From contig CAVXQE010000006.1 of the NCBI GenBank assembly GCA_963763755.1, positions 479,113-543,112 on the forward strand: DNA of 64,000 nt, in the 5' to 3' direction. Below the pieces are notes generated by a model that searched no databases, was not told the DNA's origin, and was given only the letters and a program-made list of their open reading frames with translations. A program made the position numbers and the translations under genes. Shown here piece by piece: positions 48,983-59,090 of the stretch (position 1 is the first letter of the stretch; each line of letters starts with the position of its first letter). The DNA comes from Gaiellasilicea sp963763755 (lineage in GTDB: Bacteria > Actinomycetota > Thermoleophilia > Gaiellales > Gaiellaceae).

Positions 48983-48990
48983 GCATCTCG

Positions 48991-49038
48991 CCCCGAGCGG
49001 CTGCGCCGCGCTTCGTGCGCGGCGCAGCCGTTTCGGGG
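48991..49038. terminator. long hairpin between convergent gap and ppdK
   Basis: A 14-bp perfect stem (48998-49011 with 49017-49030, loop TTCGT) is extended by an outer CCCCGA/TCGGGG pairing. It lies between the ends of two convergent genes and would work on both strands although T-tracts are short (TTT, TCTT). Confidence 0.75.
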
Positions 49039-49048
49039 TCTTCACGGA

Positions 49049-51685
<2,637 letters not shown>

Positions 51686-51763
51686 GCGCGCTCCTCTCGA
51701 AGATGTGAGGTCAGCCTGTCCCGACTGCGCGGCCGGGCGCATCCGCGAATACCGTGATGGGCC

Positions 51764-51820
51764 TGCGGCTTTTCCGCTCCCGTTGGCCAAACGCCATCCA
51801 TCTCCGCGGTTTCCCCGCAG
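51764..51820. promoter_or_regulatory. two GCGG-N5-CCGC elements between ppdK and the flavoprotein gene
   Basis: TGCGGCTTTTCCGCT (51764-51778) and CCGCGGTTTCCCCGCAG (51804-51820) share GCGG, a pyrimidine centre and CCGC, 40 bases apart. They belong to the looser class of the motif found in other promoter regions of this island. Confidence 0.4.
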
Positions 51821-51905
51821 CGCGAATGCGGCGTGCTGCGGATGGAGGCACGAGGGCCGAGAGAGAGACTCGCTCTCACGGACGAGGTGCCAACTGAGGA
51901 GGACG

Positions 51906-53030
51906 ATGAAGACCCGCGTGCTGATTGCCGGAGGTGGAGTGGCAGCGATCGAAGCGATGCTGGCCTTGCACGCCCTCGCTGAGGATCGCGTCGAGATCGA
52001 GCTCCTCGGGGCGGAGCCGCACTTCTGGCACCGGCCGCTGTCCGTTGCGGAGCCGTTTGGGCTTGGGAAGGCGACTCGTTACGAAGTCGGAGCGCTTGTT
52101 GCCGCCGCCGGTGGCGGGACGTTCACCCTGGGCAGGCTGCTCGGGGTCGACACGGCCCGGCACGAAGCGCGGACGTCCGTGGGTGAGATCGGCTACGACG
52201 TCCTTCTCGTTGCAGTCGGCGCCGTGCCGACAGGCGCCGTTCCGGGCGCGCTGACGTTCCGCGGGCCGGCGGACAGCGAGAGGATCGGCGACGTCCTGCG
52301 CGATCTGCGCGCCGGCGCGATCCGCCGCATTGTCTTCGCCGTTCCGCCCGGCGCGTGCTGGCCGCTGCCGCTGTACGAACTCGCCCTGATGACCGGGTCG
52401 CACCTGCAGGCGATCGGCATCCGCGATGTCGAGCTCGTGCTCGTCACCCCGGAGGACACGCCGTTGCAGCTCTTCGAGCACGAGGGCAGCGACATGGTGC
52501 GGCAGTTGCTCGAGGAGCGGCGGATTGCGTTGCTCACCAACTCGTCGGCGGTCGGCTACGCACATCGCGAGCTCCGGCTCGCATCTGGCGATGCGATCCA
52601 CGCCGACCGGGTGATCACGGTTCCGGAGTTGCAGGGCCCTCGCCTGGACGGGATTCCCGCGACGCTCGACGGCTTCATCCCGATCGATTCGCACGGACGC
52701 GTGGTCGGGCTCACCGATGTCTACGCCGCCGGCGACATCACCGACTTTCCGGTGAAGCAAGGCGGCATCGCGACTCAGCTCGCCGACGTCGCGGCTGCGG
52801 CGATTGCTGCCCAGACAGGAGCGGACGTGGTGCCGCAGCCGTTCACGCCCGTCCTGCGCGCTCTGCTCCTCACCGGTCGGGAGCCGCTCTACCTCCGCCG
52901 CAAGCTTCCTGGACCGACGCGCGTGGCGACGGTTCCACAGGACTCACCGTTGAGGCCGCGGACGAAGATCCGCGGCCTCTATCTCTCACGGTTCCTGGCG
53001 TCGAGGGCGCGGATCCCGAGCCGTCGCTGA
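51906..53030 (+). CDS. FAD-dependent pyridine nucleotide-disulfide family oxidoreductase (NDH-2/SQR-like), 374 aa
   Basis: FAD-binding start RVLIAGGGVAAIEAMLALHA, an NAD(P) or quinone-face region RRIVFAVPPGACWPLPLYEL, the second FAD motif GLTDVYAAGDITDFPVKQGG, and a tail (TKIRGLYLSRFLASRAR) shaped like the membrane-anchoring end of NDH-2/sulfide:quinone reductases. The redox-active CxxC pair of disulfide reductases is absent. Probable membrane-associated quinone-linked dehydrogenase, donor unknown. ATG 51906 follows GAGGAGGAC. A strong hairpin (52952-52979) lies within the last codons. Confidence 0.85.
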   Translation: MKTRVLIAGGGVAAIEAMLALHALAEDRVEIELLGAEPHFWHRPLSVAEPFGLGKATRYEVGALVAAAGGGTFTLGRLLGVDTARHEARTSVGEIGYDVLLVAVGAVPTGAVPGALTFRGPADSERIGDVLRDLRAGAIRRIVFAVPPGACWPLPLYELALMTGSHLQAIGIRDVELVLVTPEDTPLQLFEHEGSDMVRQLLEERRIALLTNSSAVGYAHRELRLASGDAIHADRVITVPELQGPRLDGIPATLDGFIPIDSHGRVVGLTDVYAAGDITDFPVKQGGIATQLADVAAAAIAAQTGADVVPQPFTPVLRALLLTGREPLYLRRKLPGPTRVATVPQDSPLRPRTKIRGLYLSRFLASRARIPSRR

Positions 53031-53034
53031 GCCG

Positions 53035-53056
53035 GCGCGAGAATCCGTACTCGCGC
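53035..53056. terminator. hairpin between convergent genes
   Basis: GCGCGAG/CTCGCGC stem of 7 bp with an 8-base loop directly after the flavoprotein stop and at the end of the convergent gene. No T-tract; a modest bidirectional terminator at best. Confidence 0.35.
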
Positions 53057-53358
53057 TAGCCGTGCTGCAACGCCGGGCTGATCCAGGAATACGCCTCGCG
53101 CGCGATCTTCGGAGTGCCGTCGACCAGCGACTCCCACGCACCGAGTACCGGCTGCCCGTTGTCCCCGGTGAGTGCACCGAGCACGGCGTGCGGATCGTCG
53201 CCCTCAAACACGAAGACCGCCGTGTCGGCGGCCAGGAACACCATGTGACGGTCCAGGCCATTCTCGAGCGGATCGAATGGTGGTCCGAGCTCGATCAGCT
53301 TCGCCGCTTGCTCCGCCGTGCCGGGGCGGAGAGTCGCAACTACCGCGATACGTTGCAT
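53056..53358 (-). CDS. conserved hypothetical protein, 100 aa
   Basis: Small soluble protein with a ferredoxin-like beta-alpha-beta look: RIAVVATLRPGTAEQAAKLI, then PPFDPLENGLDRHMVFLAAD and VFVFEGDDPHAVLGALTG. ATG 53358 follows GAAGGAGGAGCG. The pattern suggests a dimeric alpha/beta barrel-like fold as in EthD/ABM proteins, but I do not recognise the family. It lies downstream of the HAD gene on the same strand, 86 bp away. Confidence 0.7.
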   Translation of the reverse strand: MQRIAVVATLRPGTAEQAAKLIELGPPFDPLENGLDRHMVFLAADTAVFVFEGDDPHAVLGALTGDNGQPVLGAWESLVDGTPKIAREAYSWISPALQHG

Positions 53359-53444
53359 CGCTCCTCCTTCGATCGAATGAGGTTCAGTGTCGCGGCAGTC
53401 GCAGCTCGCGACATCGGCGAGCACGCCGATTGCGTGGGGGAGAA

Positions 53445-54563
53445 CTACGCATGTCGCGCGTCACGGTTCTCGGATAGCCGGGGGTCGAGGAGCACGCTTA
53501 CGGACGGAACGACGCGCTCCGCCCCGAAGCCCAGCAACAGCTCTCCCTGCGCTCCTTCGCCGACGCCGATCACCGCGAGCCCCGCCGTGTGCCCGGCAGC
53601 GACGCCGGCCGCGCTGTGCGTGAACGTCACCGCTTCCTCGGGCTGAACTCCGAGCTGACGGCAGGCGGCGAGCAGGAGATCCGGAGCGGGCCGCGCACGC
53701 AGTCCCTCGGCGCGGATGACGTCGGCGTCGACGCGATCGTCGACCAGTGTCGCCAGCCCGGCGAGCTCCAGCATCGGCAGCGTGCTGGTGCTCGCTGAGA
53801 CCACGGCGCGCTCGAGGCCGGCACGGCCGGCAGCTTCCAGGTAGCGGCGCGCACCGCCGAGCGCGGTCACGCCATGCTGGCGAAGGCCGCTCGCCAATGC
53901 TTCGCCCTTTCTTCTGGCCAGGTTGCAGGCGGTGTCGGACTCATCCGGATCGTCGGGCCTTCCCTCGGGCAAACGGATCCCACGGCTGTCGAGAAAGGCG
54001 TGAATGCCCTCCAGCCGCGGCCGCCCGTCCAGGTAAGCGCGGTAGTCGGCGTCCCGGTCGAAGGGAACGAACTGCCAGCCGGTCTTGTCGCTCAGCCGCA
54101 GCAGGAACTCGTCGAAGACCTCGCTCCATGCCCAGGCATGGAGCACGGCGCTGTCGGTGAGCACCCCTTCGAGGTCGAAGAGACATGCCCTGATCGTGTT
54201 GGGCAAGCCGAGCATCCTCGAGTTCAGCGGCACCGGCGAGAGCCACGGCACCGGCTGGATTCCGCGGAGCCGCGCCAGGCGGACGAGCATCTCCGCGGTC
54301 TGGCGACGCTCATGCACCAGGGCGTTTCGACGCTGCACGAGCTGCGAAGCGGAGAACGAGCCATCCTCGGCGCTCAGGGCGCGCTCGGCCGAGTCCAGGG
54401 CCAGTTGCCACCGTGCGGCGATCGTGTCCAGCTCCGGTGGTCGTGGTGGTTCTGAGACGCCCGCTGGCACCTCCACCCTTCGGGTGGCGATTGGCGTCGC
54501 CTGCGAGGCGGCCGGGTTGCCGCTCCTCGTGGCGCGGCGTGGGATGACGGACTGGACGCTCAT
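53445..54563 (-). CDS. HAD-superfamily protein with altered catalytic motifs, 372 aa
   Basis: Residues 1-120 are a helical domain of unknown function; residues 125-370 are a beta-phosphoglucomutase-like HAD fold (RACLFDLEGVLTDSAVLHAW, VVSASTSTLPMLELAGLA, RARPAPDLLLAACRQLGV, VTFTHSAAGVAAGHTAGLAV). Asp130 is kept, but the second acid of DxD is Glu132, motif III reads RPAPD rather than KPAPD, and motif IV has FTHSAAGV where active enzymes have EDS/EDA. Phosphatase or mutase activity is thus doubtful. Six bases separate it from the malic enzyme gene, so both are co-transcribed. Confidence 0.8.
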   Translation of the reverse strand: MSVQSVIPRRATRSGNPAASQATPIATRRVEVPAGVSEPPRPPELDTIAARWQLALDSAERALSAEDGSFSASQLVQRRNALVHERRQTAEMLVRLARLRGIQPVPWLSPVPLNSRMLGLPNTIRACLFDLEGVLTDSAVLHAWAWSEVFDEFLLRLSDKTGWQFVPFDRDADYRAYLDGRPRLEGIHAFLDSRGIRLPEGRPDDPDESDTACNLARRKGEALASGLRQHGVTALGGARRYLEAAGRAGLERAVVSASTSTLPMLELAGLATLVDDRVDADVIRAEGLRARPAPDLLLAACRQLGVQPEEAVTFTHSAAGVAAGHTAGLAVIGVGEGAQGELLLGFGAERVVPSVSVLLDPRLSENRDARHA

Positions 54564-54569
54564 TGCCCG

Positions 54570-55988
54570 CTACCGAGTGGGCTGGGTTCCGATTCGGGCC
54601 ACGCCTGCGGCCAGCGCAGCCTCGGCCACGGCGCGCGCCATGATCGGCGCGACGCTCCGGTCGAAGACGCTGGGGATGATGTAGTCCGCGGAGAGTTGGT
54701 CCGACGGGATGACTCCGGCGAGCGCGTGAGCCGCCGCGAGCTCCATCTCTCTGGTGATCGCGCTCGCGCGCACATCCAGCGCGCCTCGGAAGACGCCGGG
54801 GAAGACGAGCACGTTGTTGATCTGATTCGGGTAGTCGGACCGGCCGGTCGCAATGACGGCGGCGAGGTCCTCGATCTCTTCGGGGTCGATCTCCGATCGT
54901 GGGTTCGCGAGTGCGAACACGATTGCGTCCTCCGCCATGCGCGCGATGCCGTCTCGCGTGACGGCTCCCGGCACCGAGACGCCGATGAACACGTCGGCGC
55001 CAACGAGCATCTCGTCAGCGGTTCCCGACTCGTGGTCCGGATTCGTCAGGCCGGCGTATTCCTGTTTCGCAGGCGAGAGTCCGGGTCGGCCGGAATAGAG
55101 CGCGCCGCCCTCGTCGCAGCCGACGATGTGCCTCGCCCCGGCAGCCAGCAGGATCTTCGTCACCGCGGTGCCGGCGGCGCCGCAGCCGGTGGTCACGATC
55201 CGGACGTCTTCGAGCCGCTTGCCGACGACACGGAGCGCGTTGACGAGCGCCGCCAGGACGACGATCGCCGTCCCGTGCTGGTCATCGTGGAAGACGGGGA
55301 TGTCGAGCTCGTCGCGCAGGCGTTGCTCGATCTCGAAGCAACGCGGTGCGGCGATGTCCTCCAGATTGATCCCGCCGAACCCCGGCGCGATCGCCAGCAC
55401 CGTCGCCACGATCGTGTCGACGTCCTTCGTCGCCAGGCAGAGCGGGAAGGCGTCCACGCCGCCGAAGTCCTTGAAGAGCATGGCCTTGCCCTCCATCACG
55501 GGCAGTGCCGCCTCCGGTCCGATGTCGCCCAACCCGAGTACGGCCGACCCGTCGGTGACCACGGCCACCATGTTCTTCTTGGTCGTGAGCGTCCAGGCTT
55601 TCTGCGGATCGTCGGCGATCGCCTGCGAGACGCGGGCGACTCCAGGCGTGTAGACCATCGAGAGGTCTTCGCGGGTCTTCAGCGGCGTCTTCGCGACCAC
55701 TTCGATCTTGCCGCCCTCGTGCAGCTGGAACGTGCGATCCGAAACGGTCAGCACCTCGGTGCCGTCGACCCGGCGCATCGCATCGACGACCGTCGCGAGA
55801 TGCGTCGCGTCTGCCGCGAGCACGGTCACGTCGCGCACCTTCGTCACGCGCTCGGCGCTGACGAGGTCGATCGCGCCGAGCGTAGCCCCGGTTTCGCCTA
55901 CCGCTGCTGCCAGCCGGGCAAACGCGCCGGGTCGATCTTCGATGCGGACCCGCACGGTGGCGCTGAAGGACGCTGACAGATGCGACAT
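54570..55988 (-). CDS. NAD(P)-dependent malic enzyme with N-terminal ACT domain, 472 aa
   Basis: Oxidatively decarboxylates malate to pyruvate. An ACT domain (about 8-85, VRIEDRPGAFARLAAAVGET) precedes the malic domain with LSMVYTPGVARVSQAIADDP, AVVTDGSAVLGLGDIGPEAA (Lys/Asp site in the following KAMLFKDFGGVDAF) and metal-binding FHDDQHGTAIVVLAALVNAL, then the NAD fold VTTGCGAAGTAVTKILLAAG. The ACT domain suggests allosteric control by a small ligand. Intact. Divergent from the Usp gene across a region with two GTAGTTYTCCGCA-type elements. Confidence 0.93.
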   Translation of the reverse strand: MSHLSASFSATVRVRIEDRPGAFARLAAAVGETGATLGAIDLVSAERVTKVRDVTVLAADATHLATVVDAMRRVDGTEVLTVSDRTFQLHEGGKIEVVAKTPLKTREDLSMVYTPGVARVSQAIADDPQKAWTLTTKKNMVAVVTDGSAVLGLGDIGPEAALPVMEGKAMLFKDFGGVDAFPLCLATKDVDTIVATVLAIAPGFGGINLEDIAAPRCFEIEQRLRDELDIPVFHDDQHGTAIVVLAALVNALRVVGKRLEDVRIVTTGCGAAGTAVTKILLAAGARHIVGCDEGGALYSGRPGLSPAKQEYAGLTNPDHESGTADEMLVGADVFIGVSVPGAVTRDGIARMAEDAIVFALANPRSEIDPEEIEDLAAVIATGRSDYPNQINNVLVFPGVFRGALDVRASAITREMELAAAHALAGVIPSDQLSADYIIPSVFDRSVAPIMARAVAEAALAAGVARIGTQPTR

Positions 55989-56045
55989 GCCCTCACCGTA
56001 CGGCGGGATCGCACGACCGGAATCGGTGCGATCCCCGCGATCCGA

Positions 56046-56058
56046 TGCGGAAAAGTAC
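56046..56058 (-). promoter_or_regulatory. GTACTTTTCCGCA element (island motif, site 1)
   Basis: On the minus strand this reads GTACTTTTCCGCA, one base off the consensus GTAGTTYTCCGCA. It lies 58 bases upstream of the malic enzyme start and is one of two copies, 37 bases apart, in the malic enzyme/Usp divergent region. Confidence 0.5.
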
Positions 56059-56082
56059 GGGCCTCGCGTGGTCCGTTCGGGG

Positions 56083-56095
56083 TGCGCAGAACTAC
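56083..56095 (-). promoter_or_regulatory. GTAGTTCTGCGCA element (island motif, site 2)
   Basis: Minus-strand GTAGTTCTGCGCA differs from the copy before the first CBS gene at one position. It is in the same orientation as site 1, 88 bases before the Usp start. Confidence 0.5.
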
Positions 56096-56182
56096 TGATC
56101 CGACTTCAGCAATGCCGCGGATGTCACAGATGCAAACTGGAGCGACGCTCTTGCCATACGCAAGCGATTGGGAGGAGCAGAG

Positions 56183-56668
56183 ATGAACAAGATCCTTGTT
56201 GCAACAGACGGCTCGGAGTCTGCGACCGAGGCTGTGGAATTCGGCATCGAGCTCGCCGCCGAGAACGAGGCGGAGCTGATCCTCGTTCACGTCGTGCCTG
56301 TGCTGGACATCGTTCCGGCGGCAGGGTTCGGCATCGGCGGTGCCTTCCCTCACGAGCCCTCGCTCGAAGACCACGCCCTCCTCGAGCGCGCAGCGGCCGT
56401 TGCGGAGGCGTACGGCATCTTCCCGACGACCGTCCTGCTCGCAGGCGACACCGTGGACGAGATCGTCGCCTACGCCGACTCTCACAACGTCGATCTGATC
56501 GTCATTGGCTCGCGAGGTCATGGCGCGATCGCGAATGCCTTGCTCGGAAGCGTCTCGCGTGGAGTCCTGGCGGAGTCCAAGCGGCCCGTCCTGGTCGTCC
56601 GAGGAGGAGCGCCGGTTCCTCACTCCGGCAATGGGCGCCGGCGTGCCGGCATCGGGTTGGGGTTCTGA
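56183..56668 (+). CDS. universal stress protein (UspA family), 161 aa
   Basis: Single Usp domain: KILVATDGSESATEAVEFGI with the nucleotide-contacting Asp, and VIGSRGHGAIANALLGSVSR, the G2xG9xGS ATP-binding motif. ATG 56183 follows GGGAGGAGC. ATP-type Usps are often induced by hypoxia, starvation or nitrosative stress in actinobacteria. The C-terminal GNGRRRAGIGLGF is an unconserved tail. Followed by a strong bidirectional terminator. Confidence 0.93.
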   Translation: MNKILVATDGSESATEAVEFGIELAAENEAELILVHVVPVLDIVPAAGFGIGGAFPHEPSLEDHALLERAAAVAEAYGIFPTTVLLAGDTVDEIVAYADSHNVDLIVIGSRGHGAIANALLGSVSRGVLAESKRPVLVVRGGAPVPHSGNGRRRAGIGLGF

Positions 56669-56697
56669 CCTAGCGAGCGTGCTGTTAGCGCTCGCCG

Positions 56698-56737
56698 AAA
56701 AGAGGGGCAGGCCGACCGGCCTGCCCCTCTTTTGTTT
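56698..56737. terminator. strong bidirectional rho-independent terminator
   Basis: AGAGGGGCAGGCC pairs with GGCCTGCCCCTCT around a short GACC centre, flanked by AAAA on the left and TTTTGTTT on the right. It can therefore stop transcription of both the Usp gene (+) and the convergent alcohol dehydrogenase gene (-). Confidence 0.92.
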
Positions 56738-56741
56738 GAGC

Positions 56742-57836
56742 TCAGGCTCCCGCGACTGCGGGCGCGGCCGCCTGCAGCTTCGTGGGCTCCACCGGCAGCG
56801 CGGAGAGCACGACCTTCAGCGCCTGCGTGTGCGCGGCATCCGCGAAGACGTCGTACGCCTCCATCGTCTCGTCGAGCTGGAACCGGTGCGTCGCGAACGT
56901 CGTCGCGTCGAGTCGGCCGCCTTCGATCAGCTGAAGCAGAACCGGGGTCGTGAAGGTGTCCACGAGGCCGGTTGTGATCAGCACGTTGCGGATCCAGAGC
57001 TTCTCCAGGTGCAACGTCGCCGAGCAGCCGTGGACGCCGACATTGGCGACGCGGCCACCGGCCCGAATCAGCTCGGTGCAGAGCTCGAACGTCTCCGGGA
57101 CGCCGACTGCCTCGATTGCGGTGTCGACACCGCGGCCGTTCGTGATCTCCATCACGCGGGCGATTGCATCCTCCTCGCCGTTGTTGATCACCACGTCCGC
57201 ACCGAAGTCGAGCGCGCGGGCGAGCCTGGCATCGGCGAGATCGATCGCGATGATCTTCGCCGGCGTGCGCAGACGCGCGGTCATGATCGTGGCGAGGCCG
57301 ATCGGGCCTGCGCCGACGACCGCGATCGTGTCGCCCGGCTCCACCTGGCCGTTCAGGACACCGACCTCGTAGGCGGTCGGGAGGATGTCCGCGAGGAAGA
57401 GCACCTGCTCGTCCGTCAACTCCTCCGGGATCTTGTAGACGGAGGTATCGGCGAACGGGACGCGGGCGAACTCGGCCTGCAGGCCGTCGATCAGGTGACC
57501 GAAGATCCAGCCGCCGCCGCCGGTGCACTGGCCGTAGTGGCCCTCGCGGCAGTAGCTGCAGCGGCCACAGGCGCTGATGCAGGAGACCAGGACGCGGTCG
57601 CCGACGGCGAGTGTCGTCACCGCCGAGCCGAGCTCGGTGATCGTGCCGACCGCCTCGTGGCCGAGGATCGTCCCCGGCTTCACCGCGGGCACGTCGCCCT
57701 TGAGGATGTGCAGGTCGGTCCCGCAGATCGTGGAAGAGTCGATGCGGACGATCACGTCCGTCGGCTCCTGAATCACCGGGTCGGGCACGGTCTCCCATGC
57801 CTTCTGGCCCGGTCCGTGATACACGAGCGCCTTCAT
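56742..57836 (-). CDS. zinc-dependent alcohol dehydrogenase, 364 aa
   Basis: Medium-chain dehydrogenase. Catalytic zinc ligands in STICGTDLHILKGDVPAV and GHEAVG, structural zinc cysteines in CISACGRCSYCREGHYGQC, and NAD fold VAVVGAGPIGLATIMTARLR. Best resembles bacterial alcohol dehydrogenases acting on isopropanol, butanediol or short alcohols; it may regenerate NAD+ by aldehyde reduction under low oxygen. ATG 57836 follows AAAGGAGGC. Intact. The family includes threonine and sorbitol dehydrogenases, so substrate is uncertain. Confidence 0.92.
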   Translation of the reverse strand: MKALVYHGPGQKAWETVPDPVIQEPTDVIVRIDSSTICGTDLHILKGDVPAVKPGTILGHEAVGTITELGSAVTTLAVGDRVLVSCISACGRCSYCREGHYGQCTGGGGWIFGHLIDGLQAEFARVPFADTSVYKIPEELTDEQVLFLADILPTAYEVGVLNGQVEPGDTIAVVGAGPIGLATIMTARLRTPAKIIAIDLADARLARALDFGADVVINNGEEDAIARVMEITNGRGVDTAIEAVGVPETFELCTELIRAGGRVANVGVHGCSATLHLEKLWIRNVLITTGLVDTFTTPVLLQLIEGGRLDATTFATHRFQLDETMEAYDVFADAAHTQALKVVLSALPVEPTKLQAAAPAVAGA

Positions 57837-58426
57837 GACGCCTCCTTTGGTCGGGTACCGCCAGTCTCGGTCGGCCAGTTCGGAGGCGCATCCGCGGCCG
57901 CCCTGATGCAGTCACGTGGGCTTCTACTGATGCGCGCCCTCGCCGGCGGGTTGACCATCGACGTTGCTGATGCAACCTCGAGTCACAGAGGGAGAGTGAT
58001 CCCGTTGTCAGGCTGCCAGGCGGTATTCGAGCTCATTCAGTCGCAGATGTGGCGTGGCAGCCGCCGTCGGAGTCAGCGAGCGTTGCCCCGGCACACGCTG
58101 CCCCTTTTGGGAGGCAGACGGGAGACTGAGGTTTCAGGCCGGTGCTCTATCGAAGAGATGGTCCCGTACCTCGGGGCGCTGCCGGAGTTCGCCAAGTACC
58201 TGCTCGAGCTGCGGACCAACTCTTCGTGGCGTGGAGGATCCTCACCGCGCGCGGTGGGCTTCTACGGATGCTCGATGACCCGCGACGGCAGCCACCTGGC
58301 GCTGCGCTTCGCCCGCAAGACGCGTCAGCAATCTCCCGCAACTCGGTTCAGCGCTACCGCTGATGGCGGCACCGCTCCTGTCGGCGAGTCTGCGCACAAG
58401 GAAATGGCCGACAGAAGGAGATCGTG
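57837..58426. other. 590-bp stretch without a confident gene
   Basis: No frame is convincing across this gap. A coding-like piece appears at about 58155-58270 if one missing base is allowed: EEMVPYLGALPEFAKYLLEL followed by LFVAWRILTARGGLLRML, but neither end can be placed and no family is recognised. The left edge holds the alcohol dehydrogenase promoter and GCGCATCCGC, which also occurs in the ppdK promoter region. Confidence 0.4.
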
Positions 58427-59001
58427 ATGAAGAAATTGTTCGCATACGGTGGGATCGCAGCAAGCGTGATCCTGGTTGCATTTGGCATCGGCGCGATCGT
58501 GATCGGCGTCACCGGGCTGAACACCGTCCGGGACGAGCTCACAGCCCAGAAGATCACCGCGATCGACGCAGCGGAGCTCACGAACGGCAAGCTGCACGCC
58601 TGGTCAGGCGATCACGACAGGCGCGGAGGCGAGGGCCTTCGCGGACGTCATGGAGCACCACACGCTCGAGGCGACGAAGGGGCAGTGCGGTACGCCGAGA
58701 TGGGCCGCTTCCTGACCACGGCCGGCAAGGACACGAACGATGAGGCGCTGGCGGCCAAGACGCCGGAGGGCCGCCCTGTCGAGAACGGTCTGCGCAACTG
58801 TGGGTGACCGAGACGGCGCTCACGACGGCGCTCAACACGTCGTTCTTCGCCGAGCGGGTCGCGTACTTCTCGATCGTGATGGGCGCCGCGCTGCTGCTCA
58901 CGGGCATCGGCTTCCTCGTCCTCACCCTCGGTGGTGCGCTGGGCTACGTGACAGTGCCCAAGCGGCAGAAGAAGCTCGACACAGTGTCGGCCGCGACCTA
59001 G
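58427..59001 (+). CDS. conserved two-helix membrane protein, frameshifted
   Basis: About 190 aa. N-terminal helix KLFAYGGIAASVILVAFGIG, a soluble loop beginning GLNTVRDELTAQKITAID, and a second helix AYFSIVMGAALLLTGIGFLV near the C-terminus before a basic end (YVTVPKRQKKLD). The loop in a second frame reads TTGAEARAFADVMEHHTLEA, restoring the known pattern up to YAEMGRFLTTAGKDTNDEAL; at least three indels lie near 58615, 58690 and 58800. ATG 58427 follows AGAAGGAG. I know this as an actinobacterial family without function. Confidence 0.65.
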
Positions 59002-59023
59002 ATGCAACCGCGGCAGCCGGACG

Positions 59024-59059
59024 GCGAGCGGGTCATTGCGACCCGCTCGCTGTCTTTCT
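59024..59059 (+). terminator. rho-independent terminator
   Basis: GCGAGCGGGTC pairs with GACCCGCTCGC (11 bp, loop ATTGC), followed by TGTCTTTCT. It closes the preceding membrane-protein gene 22 bases after its stop. Confidence 0.82.
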
Positions 59060-59090
59060 GCGTCTCACCGAGCGCCGACTCGGTGTACTA

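Noticed and set aside
52952..52979. 10-bp GAGGCCGCGG/CCGCGGCCTC hairpin as a terminator
   Set aside because: It lies within the last codons of the flavoprotein, and the reading through it (TKIRGLYLSRFLASRA) still matches the expected C-terminal anchor pattern of NDH-2-like enzymes.
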